In this document: piece by piece, positions 45,131 through 53,582 of the stretch
Position numbering within the stretch: the stretch's first letter is position 1
Layout: each line of letters starts with the position of its first letter
NCBI RefSeq assembly: GCF_002201535.1
Contig: NZ_NIWW01000006.1
Location: 124,001-188,000, forward strand
Length of the DNA: 64,000 nucleotides
Reading direction: 5' to 3'
Source: Lacimicrobium sp. SS2-24
Lineage (GTDB): Bacteria > Pseudomonadota > Gammaproteobacteria > Enterobacterales > Alteromonadaceae
The notes under the pieces: model-generated
What the model was told of the DNA's origin: nothing
The model's input: only the letters and a program-made list of their open reading frames with translations
The model's database searches: none
Position numbers and translations under genes: made by a program

Positions 45131-45459
45131 CACTGACTCTCCACTTGCTCACAGACCTAACCGTTAAATAGTGCCGCCCCTAAGAACCGTATAGTCATTA
45201 TTGTCATACTGGGATAACTCCTGGTATCCCCTGCTGTGCCTGTGCTGGCATCATGTTCTTTTTTGCGGTTCTCTAAGCAAACCATTGTTTGCATAGATAT
45301 AACTCATAATTAGCCTAGTACAGCTTTCTATAACCAAACCATACATTTAGGAGTTGGCAAAACATGGCACAGCAAAAAATACGCATGGCTGAGACCGGAC
45401 AACACCTCATTAACCGCATTTCTTTGAACAAACGGGGGCATATCCAAACTAACACCTGG

Positions 45460-45506
45460 CTCCGTGGCCAGCTATGACAACCTGCGGGATATGTCAGGGA
45501 TATAAA
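45460..45506 (+). pseudogene. Remnant of the 3' end of a puuB-like gene
   Basis: In one frame this encodes ASYDNLRDMSGI plus stop, against ASYYNLRDMLGI plus stop at the end of puuB copy 2 (43969-44008). The nucleotide match extends over about 46 bases and includes the first bases after the stop. Upstream of it no further puuB sequence is seen; a 37-codon frame (45364-45477) with an AGGAG upstream runs into it in another frame. The rest of the 490-base gap between the nitroreductase and regulator genes holds nothing else recognised. Confidence 0.75.
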
Positions 45507-45617
45507 AAGCGCCAGTGATCGAAATATTCCGGGCATTGGGCGCAAACCGCTAAGTATTGTGGCCTCAGGCCCTCTACACTGGCTATCTGAAGAGTCATTA
45601 CACAGGCGTTTTGGACT

Positions 45618-46319
45618 ATGCCCACGGAATATCAACTCAGTCACTGGCACATTGTGCCGCAACTGTGTCAGATGCGTAACACGCGAACCGGTGAGGAAAT
45701 CCACCTGCAACCCAGGGTTATGGATGTGCTGGTGTTATTATGCGAATCGCCCCAACAGCTGGTGTCCCGCGAGCACTTTTTTGCACAGGTCTGGGAAAAC
45801 AGCGTCCGGGTAGACGAAGTGCTGACCAGCGCCATTTCCCAACTGCGGAAAATTTTGGGAGACACACCAAGGTCCCCCACTTACATCAAAACCATTCATA
45901 AAAAAGGCTACATACTGTTGCAACCGGCCAGCTCCCTTAACCCCGGGCACAGTATGATGTACAAAGGTAAGACATTAACGGCATGGGCGCCGTTCTTTGC
46001 CAATACCATTCCCATGGCGCTCAACACCGGTAAACGACTTGCCACCACCTTCAGTGTGATAGCAGCCTTTACCTATTATGTCAGTATTCAGCCAGGCGAC
46101 GAGGATGCCCTTTTGCTGGCACAGGCCACCAACCCAACGCCATCGATTGAGCAGCCCATTGAGTCAGGCTGGTCTATCCACTCTGAACCGCATTCGCCGG
46201 TGGATCAGGGGCGATTTCACTATGCGACCAACCGTCAGGACTACGCCCCCTCGAAAACAGTTTCTCTTAGCAACTGTGACTCCGCTACAAAACGTCGTCA
46301 GTATTCCGCCGCCATATAA
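45618..46319 (+). CDS. Membrane-anchored winged-helix regulator (ToxR/CadC-like)
   Basis: This 233-residue protein has an N-terminal OmpR/PhoB-type winged helix (about residues 8-108, with LTSAISQLRKILGD and YIKTIHKKGYIL), a single transmembrane helix (about 143-158) and a short polar periplasmic tail. Such regulators bind DNA from the membrane and respond to periplasmic cues. Family members of this length without a folded sensor domain are common in Alteromonadales. Targets are not evident. Confidence 0.83.
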   Translation: MPTEYQLSHWHIVPQLCQMRNTRTGEEIHLQPRVMDVLVLLCESPQQLVSREHFFAQVWENSVRVDEVLTSAISQLRKILGDTPRSPTYIKTIHKKGYILLQPASSLNPGHSMMYKGKTLTAWAPFFANTIPMALNTGKRLATTFSVIAAFTYYVSIQPGDEDALLLAQATNPTPSIEQPIESGWSIHSEPHSPVDQGRFHYATNRQDYAPSKTVSLSNCDSATKRRQYSAAI

Positions 46320-46323
46320 AAAA

Positions 46324-46349
46324 GGCCAGGGCTGTATGTTGCCCTGGCC
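46324..46349. terminator. Bidirectional terminator between regulator and DUF3718 gene
   Basis: GGCCAGGGC and GCCCTGGCC form a 9-bp perfect stem with an eight-base loop, flanked by AAAAA on the left and CTTATT on the right. Confidence 0.8.
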
Positions 46350-46366
46350 CTTATTCTCGATGGTGC

Positions 46367-46726
46367 TTACTCTGCAACAGTAATAAATACCTTACCGGGT
46401 TCATTGCGGGCTACATCGCGAATTTCGACACTGCCCTTGGGCACACGGCCTTCAAACAAGCCATATACGCTGTGTGCATTGTGGGTCAGTGCAAACTTCA
46501 TCACAGACTCCCCATTGCAAACCAATCCCTGTGCCACATCCTGGTAGCGCATATGGTACTCACGAATTTTACTATCAAGACGAATGGCCCTGTCTTGCAT
46601 GGTCGCTTTACATAAGCTTACCAGCTTGTTTTCCAGATTCTGGTCAATGGCCTTGGCCGGGGTAGTAAAAAGTAAACCACTTACACCTGCAATCATAACG
46701 GCTTTAATCATTTTGTTGGCGTTCAT
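46367..46726 (-). CDS. Small exported DUF3718-like protein
   Basis: This 119-residue protein has a signal peptide (cleavage near AKA, about residue 26) and a mature part with two cysteines (SLCKAT, LVCNGES). The pattern is that of DUF3718 proteins, small periplasmic proteins of unknown function in Alteromonadales and Shewanella. Three ATGs follow one another at the start; the third is used because of its spacing to GGAG. The following 436 bases to the aminomutase gene hold only small inverted repeats and no gene I can support. Confidence 0.75.
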   Translation of the reverse strand: MNANKMIKAVMIAGVSGLLFTTPAKAIDQNLENKLVSLCKATMQDRAIRLDSKIREYHMRYQDVAQGLVCNGESVMKFALTHNAHSVYGLFEGRVPKGSVEIRDVARNEPGKVFITVAE

Positions 46727-47168
46727 CATCATATCTCCGATTTATTCGCTTTTCGTTTTCAGCTTCCGCGATACGGCTGACGGACTTGCTGTTATGTTCG
46801 CTCTTGCACCCATTGCAGGAGCTGACGATGAAATCCTAGACACACTGGGCAATAAAGTTATAAGGAAAGCCTTATTCTTTCCTTACTTATTTATTTTTCT
46901 TACATATCATGATGTTAGTGGTTATTTTTATACTGGGAATTAGGTTTCCATTAGCTTTTAATGGGCTTAACCTGAGACCTTATTCTCAGGTAAAAGGCTA
47001 AAGACATCAGAATCATTTAATTAGTATGCTAATTGATTTAAATGAGCGCTTTTCCCGTTAACCCTTATTCTGTAAACCACGGCTAACAGCTGCTTTTTGA
47101 CTGCGCTGAAACTTCCCATGTTTTTTGTTAGAGTACGCCGCATTTTGTATGGCTACTAAAGGAAACCT

Positions 47169-48518
47169 ATGCAGCAAGTCGTTCAGATTCAGCCCGCACA
47201 GAGTTATAGATCACCAGGCTTTAAGGCCTATCAACACAGACAAATCGATAAGATTGAGCAGCTGAAACAGCTGCCTGAGCATTTGCGCTTCCAGATGAAA
47301 GTGGTGGCCAGTGTTTTTCCTTTCAGGGTCAATAACTTTGTTATCAATGAACTGATTGACTGGGACAAGGTGCCGAACGATCCACTTTTCCAGCTCACCT
47401 TTCCTCAGCGCGGCATGCTGGATGATGAATCCTATGCACGCATGGCGTCACTGCTGCGTACCGAACCCAGTGCAGAAGAGGTGATGGCGCTTGCCGAAGA
47501 TATTCGCGCCAAACTCAATCCGCACCCGGCAGGTCAAACGGAGCACAACGTGCCGGAGCTGGATGGTGAGCAGGTCTGGGGAATGCAGCACAAATACCGT
47601 GAAACAGTATTATTCTTCCCTGCACAGGGCCAGTACTGCCACTCCTACTGCACCTTCTGCTTCCGCTGGGCACAATTTGTGGGTAAGGCGACCCGTTTCA
47701 ACAATAATGATGCGGATCAATTGCACCAGTATTTGCGCGAGCACAAAGAAGTCACCGACCTCCTGGTGACCGGTGGCGACCCTATGGTGATGCGTACGGT
47801 CAAGCTTGAAGCCTACCTTGAAGCCCTGGCGCAACCTGAATTTGATCACATAAGAACAATTCGCATCGGCACCAAATCACTGACATTCTGGCCGTTTCGT
47901 TATGTCACCGACCCCGATGCTGAGGCCCTGTTGGATCTGATCAGCAGACTGGTTCAGGCAGGTAAACACGTGTCCTTTATGGCCCATATTAATCATGTGC
48001 AGGAACTGCGCACCGACATCACCCGTGAAGCTATCCGTCGCATTCGGGCAACGGGCGCACAGATTCGCTCGCAGGCGCCGCTTTTGAACAACATTAATAA
48101 CGATGCCGACATGTGGGCGCACATGTGGAAAGAGCAAACTCAGCTTGGCATTGTGCCCTACTACATGTTTATTGAGCGCGACACCGGTGCCAAACGTTAC
48201 TTCGAAATCCCACTTTACAAAACCTGGGAAATCTTCCGCCAGGCCTACAAGCAGGTTTCCGGGGTCAGTCGTACTGTGCGCGGTCCGTCAATGAGTGCCG
48301 GGCCCGGTAAAGTGGAGATCTCCGGTGTGGCCGAAATCAAAGGTGAAAAGGTCTTTGTACTGCGCTTTATACAGGCCCGTAACCCTGACTGGGTACAACT
48401 GCCCTTTTTTGCCAAATATGACGAAACCGCCACCTGGCTGGACGACCTGGTACCGGCCTTTGGCGAAGAAAAATTCTTCTGGCAGGAGGAATACGAGGCC
48501 ATGCTCGCGGCTGAGTAA
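47169..48518 (+). CDS. KamA/lysine-2,3-aminomutase-family radical SAM enzyme
   Basis: This 449-residue protein has the radical SAM cluster CHSYCTFCFRW near residue 157 and the LVTGGDPMVM segment of lysine-2,3-aminomutase relatives. SAGPGKVEISG near residue 376 fits the PLP-lysine position. It is longer than EpmB (which acts on EF-P), and there is no acetyltransferase (AblB) partner. Amino group migration on lysine or another amino acid is therefore likely but the substrate is open. A terminator follows, so it is monocistronic. Confidence 0.85.
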   Translation: MQQVVQIQPAQSYRSPGFKAYQHRQIDKIEQLKQLPEHLRFQMKVVASVFPFRVNNFVINELIDWDKVPNDPLFQLTFPQRGMLDDESYARMASLLRTEPSAEEVMALAEDIRAKLNPHPAGQTEHNVPELDGEQVWGMQHKYRETVLFFPAQGQYCHSYCTFCFRWAQFVGKATRFNNNDADQLHQYLREHKEVTDLLVTGGDPMVMRTVKLEAYLEALAQPEFDHIRTIRIGTKSLTFWPFRYVTDPDAEALLDLISRLVQAGKHVSFMAHINHVQELRTDITREAIRRIRATGAQIRSQAPLLNNINNDADMWAHMWKEQTQLGIVPYYMFIERDTGAKRYFEIPLYKTWEIFRQAYKQVSGVSRTVRGPSMSAGPGKVEISGVAEIKGEKVFVLRFIQARNPDWVQLPFFAKYDETATWLDDLVPAFGEEKFFWQEEYEAMLAAE

Positions 48519-48527
48519 ACCGGATAG

Positions 48528-48554
48528 GCATGCCCGAAGTTGTATCGGGCATGC
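48528..48554. terminator. Terminator after the aminomutase gene
   Basis: GCATGCCCGA and TCGGGCATGC form a perfect 10-bp stem with a seven-base loop; TTTTT occurs a few bases later. Confidence 0.75.
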
Positions 48555-48590
48555 TTAGCTTTTTCGGCTTAACGTCTTTTACTGCGCTGT

Positions 48591-50072
48591 TTACAGCTGA
48601 CCAAAGGCCGTGGAGTGCCCGGTCTGCTTAAGCCAGCGCTGGGTCACGGTTTTACGCTTGGTGTAAAAACGAACCCCATCAGGCCCGTAGGCATGTAAGT
48701 CACCAAAGAGTGACTGTTTCCAGCCTCCGAAACTATGAAACGCCATTGGTACTGGCAACGGCACATTCACGCCCACCATGCCCGCTTCCACGGTATTGCT
48801 GAAGCGATTTGCCGCCGCACCACTTTCAGTGAAAATACAGGCACCGTTACCATACATATGGGCATTGGTGAGGGCGATGGCGTCATCCAGCTCTTTGACT
48901 CTGACCAAACTCAGCACCGGACCAAAGATTTCCTGTTCATAGCAACTCATCGACGCACTGACCTTATCCACCAGACTCGGTCCGACAAAACAGCCCTTGT
49001 CAGGTAATGCGGCATACTGGCGTCCATCACACACCAATTCCGCCCCTTGCTCCTTGGCCTGAGAAAGTATGCTATTAACCCGAGTCACTGCAACCTGGTC
49101 AATCAATGGCCCCATGTCCGCCTGCTGGTTTTCCTCCGCCGACAGCTTCAGTTCATCCATCTTCGGCAGTAAATGCTCAATCAGACGATCGGCCGTCTCG
49201 TCGCCCACGCACACGGCCACAGAGATCGCCATACAGCGCTGACCTGTCCCACCAAAGGCGGCACCGATAAGAGTGGAGGCAGCATTTTCCAGATCCGCAT
49301 CGGGCATGATCACCGCATGATTCTTCGCACCGCCCAAGGCCTGAACCCGTTTTCCTGCAGCCGCAGCACGCTGATAAATGGCTTTTGCCGCCGCAGTGGA
49401 TCCAACAAAGCTGACCGCTTTAATATCTTTATGGTCTATCAGCGCCTCAGCGGTATCACGACCACCGTGAACAATATTGAAGATCCCGGCGGGCAGACCC
49501 GCTTCAGCCAGTAGCTCGGCGAGCCGGGTCGCTGCCAGCGGCACCTTTTCAGAAGGTTTGAGGATAAAGGCATTTCCGCAAATCAGCGCCATAGGGATCA
49601 TCCACAGTGGTACCATGGCCGGGAAGTTAAATGGTGTGATCCCCAGTACCACGCCCAGAGGATGAAACTCTGACCAGCTGTCGATGTCACTGGCGACCAG
49701 ACGACTATGCTCACCCTTTAAAAGCTCTGGTGCTCCACAGGCATATTCCACAACCTCTAATCCGCGTTGCAATTCGCCTTTTGCATCGGCTAAGGTCTTG
49801 CCGTTATCGACACTGATGAGCTGCACCAGCTCATCATGATGCTGTTTAATTAAAGCACGCAGGTTGAACATCACCTGAGCGCGTTTATGCACCGGCTCTT
49901 TGGCCCAGCGCTGCTGTGCGTCAACAGCACAGGCTACCGCCTGATTAACGGTGTTCTGACCGGCCAGAGGCACACTGGCCAGGATCTCGCCGTTCACCGG
50001 GTTAATATCCTCAAGCGTCGGCTCGTCGGTGTTAACTGCCTGGTTATTGATCCAATGAGAAAGTCTTTGCAT
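48591..50072 (-). CDS. mmsA: CoA-acylating methylmalonate-semialdehyde dehydrogenase (MmsA)
   Basis: This 493-residue aldehyde dehydrogenase has the catalytic Cys in FGGTGQRCMAISVA and the FVGSTAAAKAIY cofactor loop. The MmsA type converts malonate or methylmalonate semialdehyde to acetyl- or propionyl-CoA with CO2 release. It follows the aminotransferase gene with a TAATG overlap. The pair suggests transamination of beta-alanine or beta-aminoisobutyrate, then oxidative decarboxylation. Confidence 0.92.
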   Translation of the reverse strand: MQRLSHWINNQAVNTDEPTLEDINPVNGEILASVPLAGQNTVNQAVACAVDAQQRWAKEPVHKRAQVMFNLRALIKQHHDELVQLISVDNGKTLADAKGELQRGLEVVEYACGAPELLKGEHSRLVASDIDSWSEFHPLGVVLGITPFNFPAMVPLWMIPMALICGNAFILKPSEKVPLAATRLAELLAEAGLPAGIFNIVHGGRDTAEALIDHKDIKAVSFVGSTAAAKAIYQRAAAAGKRVQALGGAKNHAVIMPDADLENAASTLIGAAFGGTGQRCMAISVAVCVGDETADRLIEHLLPKMDELKLSAEENQQADMGPLIDQVAVTRVNSILSQAKEQGAELVCDGRQYAALPDKGCFVGPSLVDKVSASMSCYEQEIFGPVLSLVRVKELDDAIALTNAHMYGNGACIFTESGAAANRFSNTVEAGMVGVNVPLPVPMAFHSFGGWKQSLFGDLHAYGPDGVRFYTKRKTVTQRWLKQTGHSTAFGQL

Positions 50073-51418
50073 TAATTTAATCCTTGTTGAATTGCGTATT
50101 CGGAAATGGCCTCGGCGACCCTGGCGAAAATCTCGTGAATGTCCTGTGGCTGACTGATAAAAGGCGGCGCAAAACTTAAATTATTGCCACCAAAGCGCAC
50201 GTAAACACCTTTTTCCCAGCACAAGGCACTGATATCACTGGCCCGCTTGAGAGGGTGAGCCGCATCGGCCTGAATTTGCACGGCCCCTGCCAGACCAATA
50301 TTGCGGATATCCTCCACCAGCGGCAGCCCCCTTAAGTCATGAATGGCGTTTTCAAACACCTGACTGAGGCTTTTTACGTTTTCCAGCATGGCCGGCTGAG
50401 CAATCTGCTCCAGACTCGCCAATGCTGCCGCACAGCCCAGTGGATGTGCGGAGTAGGTGTAACCATGCATAAACTCGATGCTGTACTCATCACCCGGTTG
50501 GGCCATCATGCTCTGATAAATTTCATGATTAGCAATCACTGCTCCCATGGGCACCACACCATTGGTAAGGGCCTTGGCACAAGTGAGAATGTCGGGTTGA
50601 ACACCAAAGAAATCGGCGCCAAACAGCTCCCCCATACGCCCGAAGCCGGTGATCACTTCGTCGAAAATCAATAAAATCTCATGCTTGTCGCACAGCGCCC
50701 GCAACCGTTTCAGGTATCCGGCAGAGGGCACAATCACGCCTCCCGAACCGGCCATAGGCTCGACAATAACCGCAGCGATATTACTGGCATCCTGCACCTC
50801 AAGAATATGATTCAGGGCATCAGCCAAATGGTCCCCTTCTGCCGGTAAGCCACGGCTAAAGGCATTTTCAGCCAGCCAGGTATGAGGCAAATGATAGGCA
50901 TCCAGTGTCTGGCCATAGCTCTTGCGGTTAGGGCCGATTCCCCCCACAGAAATGCCACCAAAGTTAACGCCGTGATAGCCTTTCGCCCGGCCGATAAACT
51001 TGGTTTTCTCCGGTCTGCCTTTAGCCCGCCAGTAGGCTCTGGCGAGTTTAAGCGCCGTATCGGCGGCTTCGGAGCCGGAGCTGCAATACAGCACGTGATC
51101 TAAATCACCTGGCGCCAGCGACGCAAGCTTTTCAGATAGCTCAAAGGCTTTGGGATGGCTGACATTAAACGCCGGAGCATAGTCCAGTTCTGATAATTGT
51201 GCCGTGATGGCCTCAGTGATCTGTGCATTGCCATGGCCCAGCGGCGCACACCATAATCCGGAGAGGCTGTCATACAGCTTATGACCGTCGGGGGTGTGAT
51301 AGAAAAGTCCGTCGGCCTTACTCACCAGTTTAGGCGACTGATGAAAGCGGCGGTTACTGGTAAAGGCCAGCCAGTGGTGGCGCATGGATTCGGGTGTAGG
51401 CTTGTGTTGGCTCGACAT
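50072..51418 (-). CDS. Class III omega-amino acid:pyruvate aminotransferase
   Basis: This 448-residue PLP enzyme has the Schiff-base lysine in DILTCAKALTNGVVPMGA and the motifs YCSSGSEAADTALKLA and DEVITGFGRMGE. It resembles beta-alanine--pyruvate and other omega-aminotransferases, which deaminate terminal amines of beta-amino acids or polyamine products. ATG 51418 follows AGGACA. It is translationally coupled to mmsA and divergent from a LysR regulator. Confidence 0.9.
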   Translation of the reverse strand: MSSQHKPTPESMRHHWLAFTSNRRFHQSPKLVSKADGLFYHTPDGHKLYDSLSGLWCAPLGHGNAQITEAITAQLSELDYAPAFNVSHPKAFELSEKLASLAPGDLDHVLYCSSGSEAADTALKLARAYWRAKGRPEKTKFIGRAKGYHGVNFGGISVGGIGPNRKSYGQTLDAYHLPHTWLAENAFSRGLPAEGDHLADALNHILEVQDASNIAAVIVEPMAGSGGVIVPSAGYLKRLRALCDKHEILLIFDEVITGFGRMGELFGADFFGVQPDILTCAKALTNGVVPMGAVIANHEIYQSMMAQPGDEYSIEFMHGYTYSAHPLGCAAALASLEQIAQPAMLENVKSLSQVFENAIHDLRGLPLVEDIRNIGLAGAVQIQADAAHPLKRASDISALCWEKGVYVRFGGNNLSFAPPFISQPQDIHEIFARVAEAISEYAIQQGLN

Positions 51419-51520
51419 AATGCTGTCCTGTTGTGTTTCTGCCAAAATGAGGTGTGTTGTGTCACCCTCTTTTTATCTGTGCAAGGAATGTATGATAAAA
51501 ACTTGTGCGGATAAATTCAC

Positions 51521-51533
51521 AACTGATACAGTT
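51521..51533. promoter_or_regulatory. Short palindrome in the aminotransferase/LysR divergent region
   Basis: AACTG-ATA-CAGTT is a perfect 5-bp inverted repeat in the 152-base region between divergent genes. It is the best candidate for the LysR site but is short. Confidence 0.3.
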
Positions 51534-51570
51534 CAGTTTTGATTTAATTAAACTAAAGCCAGACGCCGCC

Positions 51571-52479
51571 ATGCTCAATCAACGAAAACTACGCCAGGTC
51601 AGTAATCTGGACCTGAAACTGCTGAAAACCTTTCTTGCTGTCGTCCAGGCTGGCAGCTTTACCGGTGCAGAAAGTATTCTGGGGCTGAGCCGTTCGGCGA
51701 TTTCCATCTACATTTCCGATCTCGAGAAGCGCCTGGGCATGAAGCTGTGTTCCCGCGGGCGAGCCGGCTTCAGTCTGACACTGGAAGGACAAACCGTATA
51801 CGAAGCCGCACTCAGACTGATGAGCGCCGCCGAGCAGTTTCAGGAAGAAGTCAACAATACCTACTCGGTACTAAAAGGTGAGCTGAATATCGGCATCATT
51901 GATAACCTGGTCAGTATCCCCCACCGCACTATCAGCCAGGCTCTGGCCAGGCTCAAGCAAACCAGTAATGAAGTAAAAGTGAATATCCGCATGAGCAATC
52001 CGGCAGATATCACCCTGGCATTGCTCGAAGGTGAACTGGATGTGGGGGTCATGCCGAGCCTGACCTCTATCGATGGCCTCAAGCTCAGACCGTTGTACAG
52101 TGAAACCAGTTCCCTGTATTGCTCGGACCAACATCCGTTGTTTAACCAGCCTGACAGGCTGGATACCATTCAGCAGCACAGTGCCGTGCTACCGGTCTAC
52201 GCTGAACAGATGAACCTGCCCGATTTGTTCGACAATCTGGATGTGGCCGCCACCTCCAACAACCGTGACGGCGTCGCATTTTTGGTACTAACCCACGAGT
52301 ACATCGGCTTTTTGCCCGACCATTATGCCAGTCGTTGGGTAGACCGGGGAGAAATGCGTGCGATACTGCCACAGAAATTTAACCTGACCACAGATTTCTA
52401 TATTGCCACCCGCCAGGCCCAGCGAAACCGCCGCGTGCTGGATGTGTTTCTCGATGCTCTGGGTGTAGACAAAACGTAG
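51571..52479 (+). CDS. LysR-family transcriptional regulator
   Basis: This 302-residue regulator has the N-terminal LysR helix-turn-helix (about residues 8-66, FLAVVQAGSFTGAESILGLSRSAIS) and a substrate-binding domain (about 92-298). ATG 51571 is chosen so the helix-turn-helix begins close to the N-terminus. It is divergent from the aminotransferase-mmsA operon, which it probably activates. The ligand could be a beta-amino acid or its semialdehyde. Confidence 0.9.
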   Translation: MLNQRKLRQVSNLDLKLLKTFLAVVQAGSFTGAESILGLSRSAISIYISDLEKRLGMKLCSRGRAGFSLTLEGQTVYEAALRLMSAAEQFQEEVNNTYSVLKGELNIGIIDNLVSIPHRTISQALARLKQTSNEVKVNIRMSNPADITLALLEGELDVGVMPSLTSIDGLKLRPLYSETSSLYCSDQHPLFNQPDRLDTIQQHSAVLPVYAEQMNLPDLFDNLDVAATSNNRDGVAFLVLTHEYIGFLPDHYASRWVDRGEMRAILPQKFNLTTDFYIATRQAQRNRRVLDVFLDALGVDKT

Positions 52480-52636
52480 TCCCACTGACGCGAACGATGA
52501 CGTGACTTCGGCCTGTCATTGCAAAGACCTGTATGGTCGGACATGGAGTGTCTGCCTTGTTATCAGGTTGACCGTGACCATCATGTTGAGTGGATAAAAA
52601 CTCGCCACACCGGGGATGGTTGGCAGTAAAGTGCTG

Positions 52637-53044
52637 TTACTCCAGCCGCTTCCACACCTCATACTCCACCCGCTTCTCACCTTCCCAGCGGGCGTTATAC
52701 CAGAAATCTCCCTCTATTCTTGAGGTAAAACTAAATACGCTGCCCGGACTGACGTTAAAAGAGTTATAGCCCACTGTTTCTGCGTAGGTTCCCTGGGTAA
52801 ATTCATAGGTACCGGTGGCAGAGGCCCAGAAGGCATCACCTTTCATGGAAGTAAAACTAAAGTGCTTATCGGTAATCACCTTGATGGATTTCATCCCGAT
52901 GCGGTTGTAATTAATCAGTTCTCCCTCGGTATCGACATATTCTCCGCTAACCAGTGACCACAACCCCGCAATACCATCCGCCCTGGCAACCTGACTTAGG
53001 GTGAATAACAACGCGACAAGCACAAGATTAATGTAATTTTTCAT
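52637..53044 (-). CDS. Small exported lipocalin-like protein
   Basis: This 135-residue protein has a signal peptide (ending near ARA, residue 18) and a beta-rich mature part with GLWSLVSGEYVDTEG and repeated strand motifs (FSFTSMKGDAFW; FSFTSRIEGDFW). The layout suggests a lipocalin-like barrel. AAGGA precedes the ATG at 53044. Neighbours give no functional hint. Confidence 0.65.
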   Translation of the reverse strand: MKNYINLVLVALLFTLSQVARADGIAGLWSLVSGEYVDTEGELINYNRIGMKSIKVITDKHFSFTSMKGDAFWASATGTYEFTQGTYAETVGYNSFNVSPGSVFSFTSRIEGDFWYNARWEGEKRVEYEVWKRLE

Positions 53045-53227
53045 TGGCAATCCTTTTTCATGGCTATGACGTGACAGCAAGCTGACCGATATGTGCGCAA
53101 CTGAAGATTCGCCAACTGCGATTTGGGGAGATGACATCAGTGCGTGAAGGGTCGCAATGACTATAGTGCCCTAGAGAAGTAAAGAGTCACGCAGAACAGG
53201 GCTGACTGAGACTAAAGTTGTAAGGGG

Positions 53228-53461
53228 TCATTTTTCGGAAGGAGGCGTGTTCTCGCGTTGCATCATGATAAATGTCAGGTAGATCTTGGTGGGCAATGAC
53301 AGAATCATACCCAACGCCACACAGACTGCGCTGAGCACAATGCCCCGCACGCCCCAGGCCGCCACCGCCGCGCTGAAATGCAGCGACACGCCGATGACAA
53401 TCAGGATAAAGCCACTGATCATCACTGCCTTGAGCAGCCGGATAAGCGCGCGATCATTCAT
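53228..53461 (-). CDS. Small membrane protein, unknown
   Basis: This 77-residue protein has two hydrophobic helices (about 10-32 and 37-58) and a polar C-terminal tail. AGGACCTGT precedes the ATG. It lies downstream of the M1 peptidase gene on the same strand, with a terminator between, so it is probably transcribed on its own. No family is recognised. Confidence 0.6.
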   Translation of the reverse strand: MNDRALIRLLKAVMISGFILIVIGVSLHFSAAVAAWGVRGIVLSAVCVALGMILSLPTKIYLTFIMMQRENTPPSEK

Positions 53462-53501
53462 ACAGGTCCTCAAAAGGGTGACTGACCTGTAGAAGATAAA
53501 A

Positions 53502-53522
53502 AAAGCGCCGTTGCGGCGCTTT
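53502..53522 (-). terminator. Terminator after the M1 peptidase gene
   Basis: On the minus strand AAAGCGCCG-CAA-CGGCGCTTT is followed by TTTTATC, a typical rho-independent terminator 60 bases after the peptidase stop. Confidence 0.85.
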
Positions 53523-53582
53523 GATCCTGATCATAATATTCGTCGATGGGCCCGGCAGCGTGCCTGCACATCCGAACCCGGT

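Noticed and set aside
45315-45710. 131-codon minus-strand open frame across the puuB remnant
   Set aside because: It is antisense to the regulator gene start and the puuB tail and shows no protein-like features.
46584-46943. Plus-strand frame opposite the DUF3718 gene
   Set aside because: Most of it is antisense to a gene with a clear signal peptide; no ribosome binding site is present.
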